This document shows positions 8,369 through 18,535 of a DNA stretch of 64,000 bases, in pieces. The notes under the pieces are model-generated. The model did no database searches. It worked only from the letters and a program-made list of their open reading frames with translations, and was not told the origin of the DNA. The position numbers and the translations under genes are program-made. The stretch's first letter is position 1. Each line of letters begins with the position of its first letter. Origin of the DNA: Cohnella thailandensis (GTDB lineage Bacteria; Bacillota; Bacilli; Paenibacillales; Paenibacillaceae); contig NZ_JACJVQ010000014.1 of the NCBI RefSeq assembly GCF_014212135.1, positions 124,001-188,000 on the forward strand. The letters are read 5' to 3'.

Positions 8369-10090
8369 TTATACCTTGAACTTGCCGACTAGCGATTGCA
8401 AGGATTCCGACATGCCGTTCAGCTTCAGCGCGGCTTGGCGCATCTCTTCGCTCGTCGCGGTCTGCTCTTCGGTCATGGCGGCTACTTCTTCCGAGAAGGA
8501 GGCGGTCTCTTCCGTGATCTTGGCGATCTCCTGGATGGCGGCTTCGACGGACTTGCTTCCGGCCGACATCTGCTCGATAGTCGAAGCGACGTCTGTCACT
8601 TGAGCGCTCAGGCTGTCGATCTCCTCCATGATCGTACGGAAGGACTTGCCCGCGCTCCACATTGCCTCGACGCCGTTCTTCACGTCCGCGCCGCTCTCCC
8701 GAACCTTCTTGGCGAGCCCGGAGATGCCGCCGAGCATGACTTCGATCGTGTCCGCGATCTCGGTCGTGGAGCGAGCGGCTTGGTCCGACAGCTTGCGGAT
8801 CTCGTCCGCGACGACGGCAAAGCCCTTGCCATGCTCTCCGGCGCGGGCCGCTTCGATCGCCGCGTTCAGGGAGAGCAGATTGGTCTGTTTGGAGATATCT
8901 TTGATGCGGTCGACGACTTCTCCCACTTGCCCGGACAATCTCGACAGCTCGGTCGCCGAAGCGTGGATATCGGAGAAGGTCGACTCGATTCGCCTGATGT
9001 TGTCTACGTTCTGCTTCAGCTCATTAGCGCTCTCGAACGCGACGGACTGCGTTCGTTGGGCGAGGAGGGACACTCCGCTCGTCGTAGCCGCCACTTGCTC
9101 CAAGCCGGATACCGTCTCTTCGATGATCGCGGAGATTTGCTGCGTCTGGGAGACCTGCTGCTCCGTGCCTTGGGCAACTCGTCCGACGGATTGGGCAATT
9201 TGATCCGACGCGCGCGAGCTCTCTTCCGACCCGTTCCGCAGCAACGCCGAGGACCGTTCGAGCTCCTTGGTGCTCGCTTGAATATCGGAGATCATGCCTT
9301 GCAGGCTGGAGAGCAGCAAATTCGCCTGATCGGCCAAGTCCTTCGTCTCATCCTTCGTCCTTAACCGGATTCGTTTGGTCAGATCGCCTCCGGATGAAGC
9401 GATCTCGGCGATGGCGGCGCCGACCTTGCGTACGTTGCGGACGGTGATGTACCCGGTCAGATACCCGGAGACGGCAGAGACGGCAACGACAATCGCAAGA
9501 GCGACGTACAATTGGACGCGAAGCCGGTCGTTCTTCTTCTTTAACTCCTCCACTCTCGCCGCCGATTGCTTCTCTTCCGCGTCTTTAAAATTCGAAAGAA
9601 GAACGCGGATGGCGGACTCGTACTTTTTCCCCGGATCGTCATGGACGTATTTGGCTAGACCTTCGGAATCGTTCGCTTGCTTAAGCGCGATGGCGACCTC
9701 TCCTGCATCCTTCACCCAGCCTTCCACGTTCTCCTGAATGACCTGCAGTTTTTTGACAGGGTCGGGATTGTCCGCGATAAGCTGGGTTAAGGCGGCATAA
9801 TTCGTTTTCCAGCTCATCTGCCCGTATGTATAGGGATCCAAGGAATCCTTCTCGCCGGAAACGACGTACGCGAGAATCCCTTGCTGCATGTCGACGATAT
9901 CTTTCTCCAAGGACTGGGCCAGGCTGCGAACTTTCATATCATGATTCGTAATATAATCGGTCTCTCTCTGGAACTTCGATAATTGGTCGGTCACCAGCAG
10001 GATCACGATTATAAAACAGAGGATAACGATCAGAAAACCTAGCGCGATCTTGTTCTGGATACGATTCAGTCGGATTGCGGGGAGCTTCAT
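8369..10090 (-). CDS. Methyl-accepting chemotaxis protein with CHASE3-like sensor
   Basis: The 573-residue transducer has a first membrane helix at about residues 14-36, an extracellular helical sensor of about 155 residues that resembles CHASE3, a second helix near 196-216, a HAMP domain, and a C-terminal MCP signalling domain. The hairpin tip is the conserved '[24 protein letters not shown]' region, where CheW and CheA dock. Flanking coiled coils carry Glu/Gln pairs suitable for methylation. It probably controls flagellar movement toward or away from an unknown ligand. No che genes are next to it, so it is an orphan receptor that would feed into a central chemotaxis cluster elsewhere. Confidence 0.93.
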   Translation of the reverse strand: MKLPAIRLNRIQNKIALGFLIVILCFIIVILLVTDQLSKFQRETDYITNHDMKVRSLAQSLEKDIVDMQQGILAYVVSGEKDSLDPYTYGQMSWKTNYAALTQLIADNPDPVKKLQVIQENVEGWVKDAGEVAIALKQANDSEGLAKYVHDDPGKKYESAIRVLLSNFKDAEEKQSAARVEELKKKNDRLRVQLYVALAIVVAVSAVSGYLTGYITVRNVRKVGAAIAEIASSGGDLTKRIRLRTKDETKDLADQANLLLSSLQGMISDIQASTKELERSSALLRNGSEESSRASDQIAQSVGRVAQGTEQQVSQTQQISAIIEETVSGLEQVAATTSGVSLLAQRTQSVAFESANELKQNVDNIRRIESTFSDIHASATELSRLSGQVGEVVDRIKDISKQTNLLSLNAAIEAARAGEHGKGFAVVADEIRKLSDQAARSTTEIADTIEVMLGGISGLAKKVRESGADVKNGVEAMWSAGKSFRTIMEEIDSLSAQVTDVASTIEQMSAGSKSVEAAIQEIAKITEETASFSEEVAAMTEEQTATSEEMRQAALKLNGMSESLQSLVGKFKV

Positions 10091-10189
10091 TTCATTCTCT
10101 CCTTGTGTAAGCTATTCTTACAATCCAACATTATCCTATGTCGCAGGCTAGATTTCAACACAAAAGTAAAAAAGGGAATGAAAAAATGT

Positions 10190-12265
10190 TTAAGTGGATT
10201 CGATTTTGCCGGAATCGAACGTTAAAGCGAGAGCGATCGCTTCCGCCAGACGTCTTATAGCCGTCCGGGTATGCCGATAAAACGTCGTTCTGCTCATATA
10301 GAAGGCGCCGGCGAGCTCTTCCTTGTTTCGGGCTTTCTGCACGTAAAGCTCCCTTAAAATAAGCTGATCCTTCGTCGTCAACGGAGGCATGGGAAGCTCG
10401 GCGGTTAGCAGTTCCAGCACCTTGCTCCGCACGGGGTCTTCCGATTCGAACAAATGCTCCAGGATGCGCTTCATCGCGACGAAGTCGATCTTCGGGACGC
10501 TCTCGCTCGCATGAGGATAGATCGTGGCGGCTGCCGTTTCACCCGTTTGCCGAATGATTCGCTTCACCCATTCGTCAAACGAAGATTGCCGGAAATCGAG
10601 CTCCCATACCGTCAACTTATCCGCGAAGGGATCGACGGAGCCCCGCTCCTTGAACCCGAGCGCCGGCAGAAGGGACTTGAGATTCGGATCCGCCGTCACC
10701 GTGATTCCGCGCAAACCGCTCGTCATCATGATCAGCCATTGCTGCATCAGAAGAGCGCCCAGCTCTTCCGGACGGTAGATGGACTGCCGGACGTCGACCG
10801 CGGCGAGAAGGATGCATAACGTATCCGCGGTCTCCGGGGATAGAGAGGGCGAACGGTCCGAGTCTTCGTTCAGGATCGGGAGGAACCCGGGCGCGTATCG
10901 CTCGAGAATCGGCAACGTCATGCCGTTCAGCCACACGCCGGCACAGAAGGCCAGCGGCACCCCGAGCTCGTCCCGCACGACGCAGATTCCTTCCGGGCAG
11001 CTTTCGGCTATGCTGGCGAGAAGCGATGGATAATCCTCCGCCCGAGCCAGCTCCGTCTGCCAATCCGTCGGCGCGGCAGCCGCCAGGAACCGTTGCAGAT
11101 GGGGCAGGTCCTCCGGTCGATAAGGCCGATATTCTCCCGGTCTCAGATTGGAAGAGAAGTTGGCGTAAGCATTGGCGATAGGCAGGAATTCGCGATACAG
11201 CTCCAGGATATGGGCGGCGTAACGCATTTGCAGCCTCTTGTCCGCGGCATGGAATTGTTCGGTCAGCAGACGAATGATCCTCTGCCGGAGATCCTGGAAG
11301 AGCAAGGGGGACTTCGCCGCGTATTCTTCCCGAAGGAGACGGGACGCCACGTGATGCATGGACAAGCCATAGGGAGTCGCGCGGATGAACGATAAGGTTC
11401 CGAGATCCTTATAACCGGCAGGATCGAGAGGGATCTCCAGAAAACGGTTCAGAAGCGCGTGGTCGGCGGCCGGGAGCAGCGACAGTACCGTCAATGCGGG
11501 ATACAGAGCCGGGGAAACGACTTCCCGGAGCAGCTCGGCGCTTAGAATGGCGGGGATTTCGAGAAGCGCTCTTCGTTCCTCTCCCTGCCGGGATTTAAGC
11601 CAATCGACCGTCAAAGCAAGAAGCAGGGGATGGCCGTCCGTTCGCTGTGCGACTTCGATTTGCAGCTCCGTGCTAAGTCCGCTATCCCGCAAGTAGGCAA
11701 CGACTTCCTCGCGCGTAAACAGCCGCAGATGCAACGAGCTGAAGCGGGGGCCCCAGTACGGGTTCGTACGCCATTTGACCGACAATTCGTTCCGGGAAGC
11801 GACGACGATGAGCACGCTTGCGGACTCGAGCTTCGGCAGAAAGCTGGAGAGAAGCCAGCCCTCCAATCTATCGAGGCTTTCGCCATTGTCGATGAGCAAA
11901 ACCGTTCGCTGCCGGGACAATTCCGACACGACAAACGTCAGCAGAGGCGTGTCCGGCGACCGTACCCGTCCGTATTCGCTAGCAAGACTAGCTTCCAGAC
12001 CGGAGAGAAAGGAGACGGACGTCAACAGCTCGCTTTGTCCGTCCAACCAGAGCGTAGGCAGGGACGATTCCCTGGTCTTGCGGGCCATCTCCGTCAGAAG
12101 CGTTGTTTTGCCGATGCCTCCGATCCCCGATACGGACAACAGCCGCGTCCCGGCGCCGGGCTCGGCCATCCACTTGGCCAAAGCCTCCAGTTCGTTATCC
12201 AAGCCGATTACGCGGGAACCGAGGCCGTTCCCGATCCCATTACCGTTAAGAGTTAGCCGTTCCAT
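10190..12265 (-). CDS. STAND-type ATPase regulator with C-terminal helix-turn-helix
   Basis: The 691-residue protein starts with an NB-ARC/AAA-like P-loop module: Walker A GIGGIGKTT at residues 47-55 (Lys53), Walker B 'TVLLIDNGESLDRLEGW' near residue 120, and a sensor-like 'VLIVVASRNE'. A helical middle part follows, then a region with GNAT-like blocks ('GLRGITVTADPNLKSLLPALGFKERGS'). The last 60 residues hold a helix-turn-helix ('NKEELAGAFYMSRTTFYRHTRTAIRRLAE'). STAND ATPases act as nucleotide-driven switches, often transcriptional. It is divergent from the large SLH surface protein gene, with an inverted repeat between them, so it is a candidate regulator of that gene. The ligand is unknown. 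Confidence 0.75.
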   Translation of the reverse strand: MERLTLNGNGIGNGLGSRVIGLDNELEALAKWMAEPGAGTRLLSVSGIGGIGKTTLLTEMARKTRESSLPTLWLDGQSELLTSVSFLSGLEASLASEYGRVRSPDTPLLTFVVSELSRQRTVLLIDNGESLDRLEGWLLSSFLPKLESASVLIVVASRNELSVKWRTNPYWGPRFSSLHLRLFTREEVVAYLRDSGLSTELQIEVAQRTDGHPLLLALTVDWLKSRQGEERRALLEIPAILSAELLREVVSPALYPALTVLSLLPAADHALLNRFLEIPLDPAGYKDLGTLSFIRATPYGLSMHHVASRLLREEYAAKSPLLFQDLRQRIIRLLTEQFHAADKRLQMRYAAHILELYREFLPIANAYANFSSNLRPGEYRPYRPEDLPHLQRFLAAAAPTDWQTELARAEDYPSLLASIAESCPEGICVVRDELGVPLAFCAGVWLNGMTLPILERYAPGFLPILNEDSDRSPSLSPETADTLCILLAAVDVRQSIYRPEELGALLMQQWLIMMTSGLRGITVTADPNLKSLLPALGFKERGSVDPFADKLTVWELDFRQSSFDEWVKRIIRQTGETAAATIYPHASESVPKIDFVAMKRILEHLFESEDPVRSKVLELLTAELPMPPLTTKDQLILRELYVQKARNKEELAGAFYMSRTTFYRHTRTAIRRLAEAIALALTFDSGKIEST

Positions 12266-12327
12266 CTGTCACTCTTCTTTCCCGATAATCAAATATGAAA
12301 CAAAAACGAAACGTTGATAGAGTAGTT

Positions 12328-12350
12328 TTTATTTTACACTATAAAATAAA
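12328..12350. promoter_or_regulatory. Perfect AT-rich inverted repeat between STAND regulator and surface protein gene
   Basis: TTTATTTTA and TAAAATAAA form 9-bp perfect arms around CACTA, 43 bases before the surface protein ATG. The second arm overlaps a possible -10 (TATAAA, 12340-12345). It could be the operator of the divergent STAND regulator; this is inference. Confidence 0.5.
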
Positions 12351-12392
12351 CTCTCTTAAACTCATTGTTTTTAGCGACGGAGGTTTCTTGAC

Positions 12393-15300
12393 ATGAAACG
12401 CATCTCGACTATTATGATTTGGACCTTGGCCATCCTTCTGATGCTCCCTTCGGGGTTCGGCGCTAAGGCCGCGTTCGCGGACTCGAGCGAGGCGCCGCCC
12501 GTGATCGACGGTTGGGTTCAAGTCTCGACGGCAGAGCAGCTGCTGTACATCGATCGGAATCAAGAGCTCTATTTATCGGAAAATATTCGGTTGGCGAACG
12601 ACATCGATTTATCGGGAAACGAATGGGTGCCGCTCGGAGGCAACGGGCTGGCCGCCTATAGCGGCACTTTCGACGGAAGAGGGCATGTCGTCTCCGGGAT
12701 CGAAGTAACGAGCGACACTCTTGAAGTTGCCGGCTTCTTCGGTCAGTCATCCGGCATCATACGGAATCTGGGGGTGGAGGTCGAGATCGATGGCGGGATT
12801 CGAGCGGGAGGGATAACGGGTTCCCAGTCCGCGGGCCGCATCGAGCATTCGTATTCGCTCGGAAGCGTGTCCGGGCGCGCGCCCGTGAATCTGTACTATT
12901 CTTCGGCCGGCGGGCTCGCGGGAGAATCGACTAACGCCGTCGTAACGGAGTCTTATTCCGAAGCGTCCGTCTCTGTCTCTCCTTCGGCGAATCAGTACGC
13001 GGGGGGATTGGTGGGATCGGGCAACGGTTCCATCCGCGATTCTTATGCGAGGGGCCCGATCTCCAATCAACCGGTCACCGGCATAGGTTATGACTTGAGA
13101 AACGGCGGCTTGACTTCCTTTCTGATTAATGGCTCTATCGAGCGCACCTATGCAACCGGACGCGTCGATACCTCGAACGATGCGGGCGCTTTCTTCGCGT
13201 ATTATGGAGGGCTTATGACCGACTTGTCAGGAAGCGCCGCCGTTGTCTCCTCTTACTTCGATACTCAAACGACGGAACAGGCGTCAGGTATCGCTCCCAG
13301 ACAGAATTCGAGCGGAATCGTCGGCTTGACGACAGCGAAGATGAAAGATTCGTCTTCCTACGTAGGGTGGGACTTCGACGGGACTTGGGCCATTAGCCCG
13401 GCCGTTAACGATGGCTATCCCTATCTGCGTCCGGTTATTTTGACGACCATCTTGACGGACGGAGTTAAGGATGAAGCTTACCCGCCGCTCCGGCTGGAAG
13501 CATGGGACGGGGCAAGGGGAGGCATCGCTTGGAGCGCGTCGGGCCTTCCGGACGGCATGACGATGGACGCTTCCGGGCTTCTGCGCGGAACGCCCGCGGA
13601 ATCCGGCACGTTCGTCGTCGAAGTCGCGGGAACGGATGCCGGGGGCGCGGTCGCGTCGGAGGCCCTGCGGCTAACCGTGGCGGAACGGGCGCCGGATACT
13701 GCCGATATCGATATCGGGCCGGGTGCCGCATTCGGAACGACGCGCGTAACGGCGGAGCCCGCGGACTCGGCGCATACCTTCGCCTATACGCTTGGCGATG
13801 CTGCGGCGGAGCGTCCTCTGGCCGGGAGTCCGCTTCCGGCAGACGCGGTCGATTATACGCCCGGCGATGATATTGCGGGCGCGAGCGCGGGTCAATATTT
13901 AACCGTCTACGAGGTCGATGCCTCTTCGAGGATTCAGGCATGGGGCGTTATTCAGCTGTTTGACGCCCATTTTCAAACGAAGATCTCGGTTACGGGAGTG
14001 AGCCTCGACAAGGCGGAACTGACGCTGACGGTCGGGGATCCTGCTGAGCGGTTGATTGCAACCGTCGCGCCTGCGGACGCGACGAACAAAGCGGTGGCTT
14101 GGAGCTCGAACAACGCTAACGTGGCTATAGTCGATCCGACGGGCGAAGTGACGGCGGTCGGCGAGGGAATGGCGACGATCGTGGTAACAACGCAGGACGG
14201 AGGGTTTTATGCGAGCGCGGTCGTAACGGTGCTGCCCGCGCTGCCGGTTATCGTGCCGGTTACGGGAGTGAGCCTCGACAAGGCGGAGCTGACGCTGACG
14301 GTCGGGGATCCTGCTGAGCGGTTGATTGCAACCGTCGCGCCTGCGGACGCGACGAACAAAGCGGTGGCGTGGAGCTCGAGCAACGCTAACGTTGCTATAG
14401 TCGATCCGACGGGCAAAGTGACGGCGGTCGGCGAGGGAACGGCGACGATCGTGGTAACAACGCAGGACGGAGGGTTCTATGCGAGCGCAGTCGTGACGGT
14501 GCTGCCAGCTTCGCCGGTTATCGTGCCGGTCACGGGAGTGGCTCTCGACAAGACGGAGCTGACGCTGACGGTTGGGGATCCTGCTGAGCGGTTGATTGCA
14601 ACCGTCGCGCCTGCGGACGCGACGAACCAAGCAGTGGCGTGGAGCTCGAGCGACGCCGATGTTGCGACGGTGAGTGCGACAGGCGAAGTGACGGCGGTCG
14701 ATGAGGGAACGGCGACGATCACGGCGACGACGCAGGACGGAGGGTTCTATGCGAGCGCAGTCGTGACTGTGCTGCCGGCGCCGCCGGTTATCGTGCCGGT
14801 GACGGGAGTGACCCTCGACAAGGCGGAACTGACGCTGACGGTCGGGGATCCCGCACAGCGGTTGACGGCAACCGTCGCGCCTGCGGATGCGACGAACAAG
14901 GCGGTGACGTGGAGCTCAAGCGATGCCAATGTTGTGACGGTGAGTGCGACAGGCGAAGTGACGGCGGTCGATGAGGGAACGGCGACGATCACGGTAACGA
15001 CGCAGGACGGGGGCTTTTATGCGAACGCGGTCGTGACGGTGCTGCCTGCGCCGCCGGTTATCGTGCCGGTGACGGGAGTGACCCTCGACAAGGCGGAACT
15101 GACGCTGACAGTCGGAGATCCCGCGCAGCGGCTGACGGCGACTATCGCACCTGCGGATGCGACGAACCAAGCGGTAACCTGGAACTCGAGCGACACCGAC
15201 GTCGCAACGGTAACCCCAACGGGCGAAGTGACGGCAATCGGCGAAGGAACGGCAACGATTACGATAACGACGCAAGACGGCGGGTTTGAAGCGAGCGCGG

Positions 15301-16814
15301 TCGTGACCGTGCTGCCCACGCCTCAAGTTCCTACCGTCGGATCGATTGCCGGAACGGTATACGGAACCGGAGGCGAACCTCTTAATGGCGCGACGGTCAC
15401 GGTAGGCGAGCATACCGCTGCTACGGATGACCAGGGTTCTTTTACGTTGGAGAATATCGAGCCGGGCAGTCAAACGATCACAATCACGGCCTCCGGATAC
15501 CAAGCTAAAGAAATAACCGCAACCGTCCTTCCGGGGGATACGGTCGACGTTGGCCGAATCGATCTCATTGCCGAAACCACGACCATTCCTGGGACACCGG
15601 TACCGATTCCGGACCCCATCTTCAAAATGACCGTCAAAATCAACGGGCACGATATTGACCTTACCGTCGTCAAAGAACGGACAAGCGACGGAAGGGCCGT
15701 TACGCGGTTGATCGCGGAAGCTTCGCAGCTTCAAGCCTTATTTGACGCGAATCGGATCGTGGAAGTGGACGTAGGCGATTCCGATCCGGTCGTCAAACTC
15801 GATTTGCCTGCGAACGCTATAAAGGAGATTTTAAACGCGCAACCGGACGCCGCAATCCGGCTTAAGGCGAACGGCGCAAGCTTCAGCCTGCCGCTGGCCG
15901 TATGGAGAAACATCGACGGAAGTTCGGTCATTACGATAGCCATCGGGATGGAAACGGAAACGAGCGGCCAGAGGTGGAGAACCGAACTGGGTGAACAGGG
16001 TCTTGCGCTGCTCTCGACACCTACCGACTTCTCCATCTACATCGACGGCCGAGAGATGACTTCCTTTGGCAACGTTTATACGGAACGGACGATAACCCTC
16101 GATCAAGAAGTTAACCCTGCGCTGTCTACGGTCGTTTGGCTGGACGCGGACCGCGTGCCTCATTTTGTTCCATCGGTGTTCCAGTCGGCAGACAACGCGA
16201 CGCAAGCGACTTTCTACGCGCCGCATAACAGCTTGTACGCCGTCGTTCAATCCGGGCATTCTTTCGACGACGTGCAGGGACACTGGGCTCAAAAAGACAT
16301 CGAGCTGCTCGCAAACAAGCTTATCGTGAATGGAACCGGAAGAGGGACATTCGCTCCGAACGAACGCGTAACCCGCGCCTCGTTCGCCGCCATGCTCGTA
16401 CGCGCTCTCGGGTTGACGGAGGCATCCGGCGTGTCGCTCCTCTCGGACATTCGCCCGTACGACTGGTTTGCGGGGGCGGTGGCGACCGCCTACGATGCGG
16501 GGCTGATCCTGGGAGACGAGACCGGAGCGTTCCGGCCGAACGATCCCGTCACCCGCGAGCAGATGGCCGCCATGATCGCAAGGGCAATCGCGTTCGCCGG
16601 GCTAACGCCGGAGACGAGCCGATCGGCCTTGGATCGCCTCTCCGATAAACAAGAATTGGCCGTCTGGGCTAACGAACCGATCGCTATATTGCTGCAGACG
16701 GGAGTGATGGAAGGGAATGCTCAAGGTACCTTCGCACCTAGAGCGCCCGCTACGCGCGCGGAGTGCGCGGCCGTTCTCAGCCGCCTGCTTCAATATCTGC
16801 AATGGATGAACTAA
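12393..16814 (+). CDS. Large secreted SLH-anchored surface protein with GLUG and Big_2 repeats
   Basis: The 1473-residue protein has a signal peptide (residues 1-30, cut near AFA-D). About residues 120-330 carry GLUG-type glycine-rich repeats ('AGGLAGES', 'AGGLVGSG') and a putative Ig (He_PIG) domain follows. Five Big_2 immunoglobulin-like domains span residues about 533-978, encoded by near-identical 270-bp units. A carboxypeptidase-regulatory-like fold ('GSIAGTVYGTGGEPLNGATVTV') comes next, then a domain of unknown type, then three SLH domains at about 1290-1473 ('DVQGHWAQKDIELLANK', 'FRPNDPVTREQMAAMIARA', 'FAPRAPATRAECAAVLSRL') that bind pyruvylated wall polymer. The role is probably adhesion or wall structure. 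The start ATG follows GGAGG at a good distance. It is transcribed alone and ends at a strong bidirectional terminator. Confidence 0.88.
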   Translation: MKRISTIMIWTLAILLMLPSGFGAKAAFADSSEAPPVIDGWVQVSTAEQLLYIDRNQELYLSENIRLANDIDLSGNEWVPLGGNGLAAYSGTFDGRGHVVSGIEVTSDTLEVAGFFGQSSGIIRNLGVEVEIDGGIRAGGITGSQSAGRIEHSYSLGSVSGRAPVNLYYSSAGGLAGESTNAVVTESYSEASVSVSPSANQYAGGLVGSGNGSIRDSYARGPISNQPVTGIGYDLRNGGLTSFLINGSIERTYATGRVDTSNDAGAFFAYYGGLMTDLSGSAAVVSSYFDTQTTEQASGIAPRQNSSGIVGLTTAKMKDSSSYVGWDFDGTWAISPAVNDGYPYLRPVILTTILTDGVKDEAYPPLRLEAWDGARGGIAWSASGLPDGMTMDASGLLRGTPAESGTFVVEVAGTDAGGAVASEALRLTVAERAPDTADIDIGPGAAFGTTRVTAEPADSAHTFAYTLGDAAAERPLAGSPLPADAVDYTPGDDIAGASAGQYLTVYEVDASSRIQAWGVIQLFDAHFQTKISVTGVSLDKAELTLTVGDPAERLIATVAPADATNKAVAWSSNNANVAIVDPTGEVTAVGEGMATIVVTTQDGGFYASAVVTVLPALPVIVPVTGVSLDKAELTLTVGDPAERLIATVAPADATNKAVAWSSSNANVAIVDPTGKVTAVGEGTATIVVTTQDGGFYASAVVTVLPASPVIVPVTGVALDKTELTLTVGDPAERLIATVAPADATNQAVAWSSSDADVATVSATGEVTAVDEGTATITATTQDGGFYASAVVTVLPAPPVIVPVTGVTLDKAELTLTVGDPAQRLTATVAPADATNKAVTWSSSDANVVTVSATGEVTAVDEGTATITVTTQDGGFYANAVVTVLPAPPVIVPVTGVTLDKAELTLTVGDPAQRLTATIAPADATNQAVTWNSSDTDVATVTPTGEVTAIGEGTATITITTQDGGFEASAVVTVLPTPQVPTVGSIAGTVYGTGGEPLNGATVTVGEHTAATDDQGSFTLENIEPGSQTITITASGYQAKEITATVLPGDTVDVGRIDLIAETTTIPGTPVPIPDPIFKMTVKINGHDIDLTVVKERTSDGRAVTRLIAEASQLQALFDANRIVEVDVGDSDPVVKLDLPANAIKEILNAQPDAAIRLKANGASFSLPLAVWRNIDGSSVITIAIGMETETSGQRWRTELGEQGLALLSTPTDFSIYIDGREMTSFGNVYTERTITLDQEVNPALSTVVWLDADRVPHFVPSVFQSADNATQATFYAPHNSLYAVVQSGHSFDDVQGHWAQKDIELLANKLIVNGTGRGTFAPNERVTRASFAAMLVRALGLTEASGVSLLSDIRPYDWFAGAVATAYDAGLILGDETGAFRPNDPVTREQMAAMIARAIAFAGLTPETSRSALDRLSDKQELAVWANEPIAILLQTGVMEGNAQGTFAPRAPATRAECAAVLSRLLQYLQWMN
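13991..15330 (+). repeat. Five tandem 270-bp units coding for Big_2 domains
   Basis: Units begin at 13991, 14261, 14531, 14801 and 15071 with ACGGGAGTG followed by CCTCGACA or a close variant. The first two are nearly identical; the last is the most diverged. Each unit codes for 90 residues. Confidence 0.9.
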
Positions 16815-16840
16815 TTCGAAATTCGAAACGAACGAAACGA

Positions 16841-16869
16841 GGCCCCCTTCTTCCGGAGAAGGGGGCCTT
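16841..16869. terminator. Bidirectional terminator between converging genes
   Basis: GGCCCCCTTCT and AGAAGGGGGCC form an 11-bp perfect stem with a 5-base loop between the stop of the SLH protein gene and the stop of the opposing DJ-1 gene. Confidence 0.85.
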
Positions 16870-16877
16870 GCGTCGGT

Positions 16878-17540
16878 TTAGCTTAATTGCGCGATGAGGG
16901 CGCGGCTGACCGCCAAGGTCGATTGCGGGTTCTGGCCGGTAATCAGGTTGCCGTCGACCTCGTGATGGGCCGTCCAGTTCGGGGCGGCGACGTAGATCGC
17001 GCCGAGGTCGCGAAGCCTGCTCTCCAAGGTGAACGGGAGATGCCGATCCAGCGAGGTCTCCGCTTCTTCCCGGTCCGTGAACGCGCTGACTCTCTTGCCC
17101 GCCACCAGAGGCGCCCCGTTGGACAGTCTAGCGCCGACTAGCCCCGCGGGTCCGTGGCACACGGCCGCCACGATTTTGCCGGCTTCGTAGAAGTCCCGAA
17201 GCAGCTCCTGAAGCTTCCGGCTGTCCGGAAGATCGTACATCGTGCCATGACCGCCCGGCAGGAAAATCGCATCGAACGCGTCCGCGCCGACCTCATCCAG
17301 CTTCACGGTATTCTCCAAGTGCTTCCGGGTGTCCAACAGGGATTGGGGCGTATTGGAATCGAAGCTTCCGGGGTCGATCGGGGCGCTGCCGCCGAGGGGG
17401 CTCGCGACCGTCACTTCGTACCCTTGGCCGATAAATTCCACGTATGCTTCCGCGAATTCCGTAAGCCAGATTCCCGTCCGCCTGCCTTCATGAATCTCCG
17501 AGCGGTTCGTTACGACGATCAATACTTTCTTCTTGGTCAT
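16878..17540 (-). CDS. DJ-1/PfpI family protein, Hsp31/glyoxalase III-like
   Basis: The 220-residue protein has the class I glutamine amidotransferase-like fold. The nucleophile elbow 'AAVCHGPAG' puts Cys128 next to His129, and Glu28 in 'GIWLTEFAEAY' is where Hsp31-type proteins have their third catalytic residue. 'FLPGGHGTMYDLP' near residue 93 is the conserved loop of the subfamily. Members remove methylglyoxal as lactate without cofactor or act as stress chaperones; which one applies here is not decided. It is the most downstream of four minus-strand genes, with a 92-base gap from the LysR gene, so it may have its own promoter. Confidence 0.85.
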   Translation of the reverse strand: MTKKKVLIVVTNRSEIHEGRRTGIWLTEFAEAYVEFIGQGYEVTVASPLGGSAPIDPGSFDSNTPQSLLDTRKHLENTVKLDEVGADAFDAIFLPGGHGTMYDLPDSRKLQELLRDFYEAGKIVAAVCHGPAGLVGARLSNGAPLVAGKRVSAFTDREEAETSLDRHLPFTLESRLRDLGAIYVAAPNWTAHHEVDGNLITGQNPQSTLAVSRALIAQLS

Positions 17541-17632
17541 TCCAGATCAACTCCTTAATGGGATTGAGCTCAGTTTAAGGTCGATCCGGATATAAAACAA
17601 ATTATGAAATAGCGAAGAAACTATAAATAAAT

Positions 17633-18532
17633 TTATATCGGTTCCGACCCGGGGAGCGTGCTTGGCCGATCCATTCCGCGCAGGAGGCGGACGATCTCAT
17701 GGATTTCGGGCAGATGTTTGTGCTTCGAGGGATAGGCCGCGAACAGCTCGTTGGCGACTTTAAGGTTCTCGAAGATCGTTCTCGAGCGACCGTCGCTTCG
17801 ATTCAACAGATATGTAGGCACCAGGCTGATGCCGGCCCCGTTCCCGACGGCTTCGAGAATCATGTGAAGGTTAGGGATGACATGAACCGGCCTGATCAGC
17901 GGGCGCTTCCGGAAGTGTTCCCGCCATAGCCTCCTAATGATCGGCAGCTCCAAGCCGTAGCTGATCCAGTTCTGCTCGGCAAGCCATTTCTCGATGGCGG
18001 GGAGCCGATCGGTTTCCGGAATCTCCATGGATGCCGGAGCGACGATCGCGAATTCCTCCCGGTACAGCTTGTCGTATTCGATTCCGGGCGCGGCGACTTT
18101 CTTCGAAGTCACGATAAGGTCGGCCCGATCGTCCTTCAGCAGCTCCAGCAGCTCGTTCGCCGTTCCGAAGACGTTGACGGTGCGCATCCCTATCCGGTTT
18201 AAGTTCGGAAGGACGTTCTCGCGAAAAAACTCAAGGGCGGAGCCGATCCGGACGACTTTAAGTGTAGGAAGAGACGCGGCCTTCAAATTCAGGGTGGCGG
18301 TCTCCAGATGCTCGATCAAGGGGGCGAGCTCCGAATAAAGCTCCTTGCCTCTCTCGGTAGGAATCAGCTTTCTGGGGGTCCGGACGAACAGCGGCTCACC
18401 GGCCTCGGCCTCCAGGGCGGACAAATGCTGGCTCATGGCCGGCTGCGTCATCATTCTCGTTCTGGCCGCTTCCGACAAGGAGCAATGTTTATAGATGGCC
18501 ATAAAGCTTCGGTACCATTCAAAGTCGACCAT
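17633..18532 (-). CDS. LysR family transcriptional regulator
   Basis: The 299-residue protein has an N-terminal winged helix-turn-helix ('HCSLSEAARTRMMTQPAMSQHLSALEAEAGEPLFVRTPRKLIPT', split here by function: recognition helix about residues 28-47) followed by the periplasmic-binding-like effector domain. It starts three bases after the stop of the SDR gene and its GGAG ribosome site lies inside that gene's end, so MarR, SDR and LysR genes form one unit. LysR regulators usually control a divergent or adjacent gene in response to a small molecule. The likely targets are the SDR or the DJ-1 gene; the effector is unknown. Confidence 0.9.
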   Translation of the reverse strand: MVDFEWYRSFMAIYKHCSLSEAARTRMMTQPAMSQHLSALEAEAGEPLFVRTPRKLIPTERGKELYSELAPLIEHLETATLNLKAASLPTLKVVRIGSALEFFRENVLPNLNRIGMRTVNVFGTANELLELLKDDRADLIVTSKKVAAPGIEYDKLYREEFAIVAPASMEIPETDRLPAIEKWLAEQNWISYGLELPIIRRLWREHFRKRPLIRPVHVIPNLHMILEAVGNGAGISLVPTYLLNRSDGRSRTIFENLKVANELFAAYPSKHKHLPEIHEIVRLLRGMDRPSTLPGSEPI

Positions 18533-18535
18533 ATC

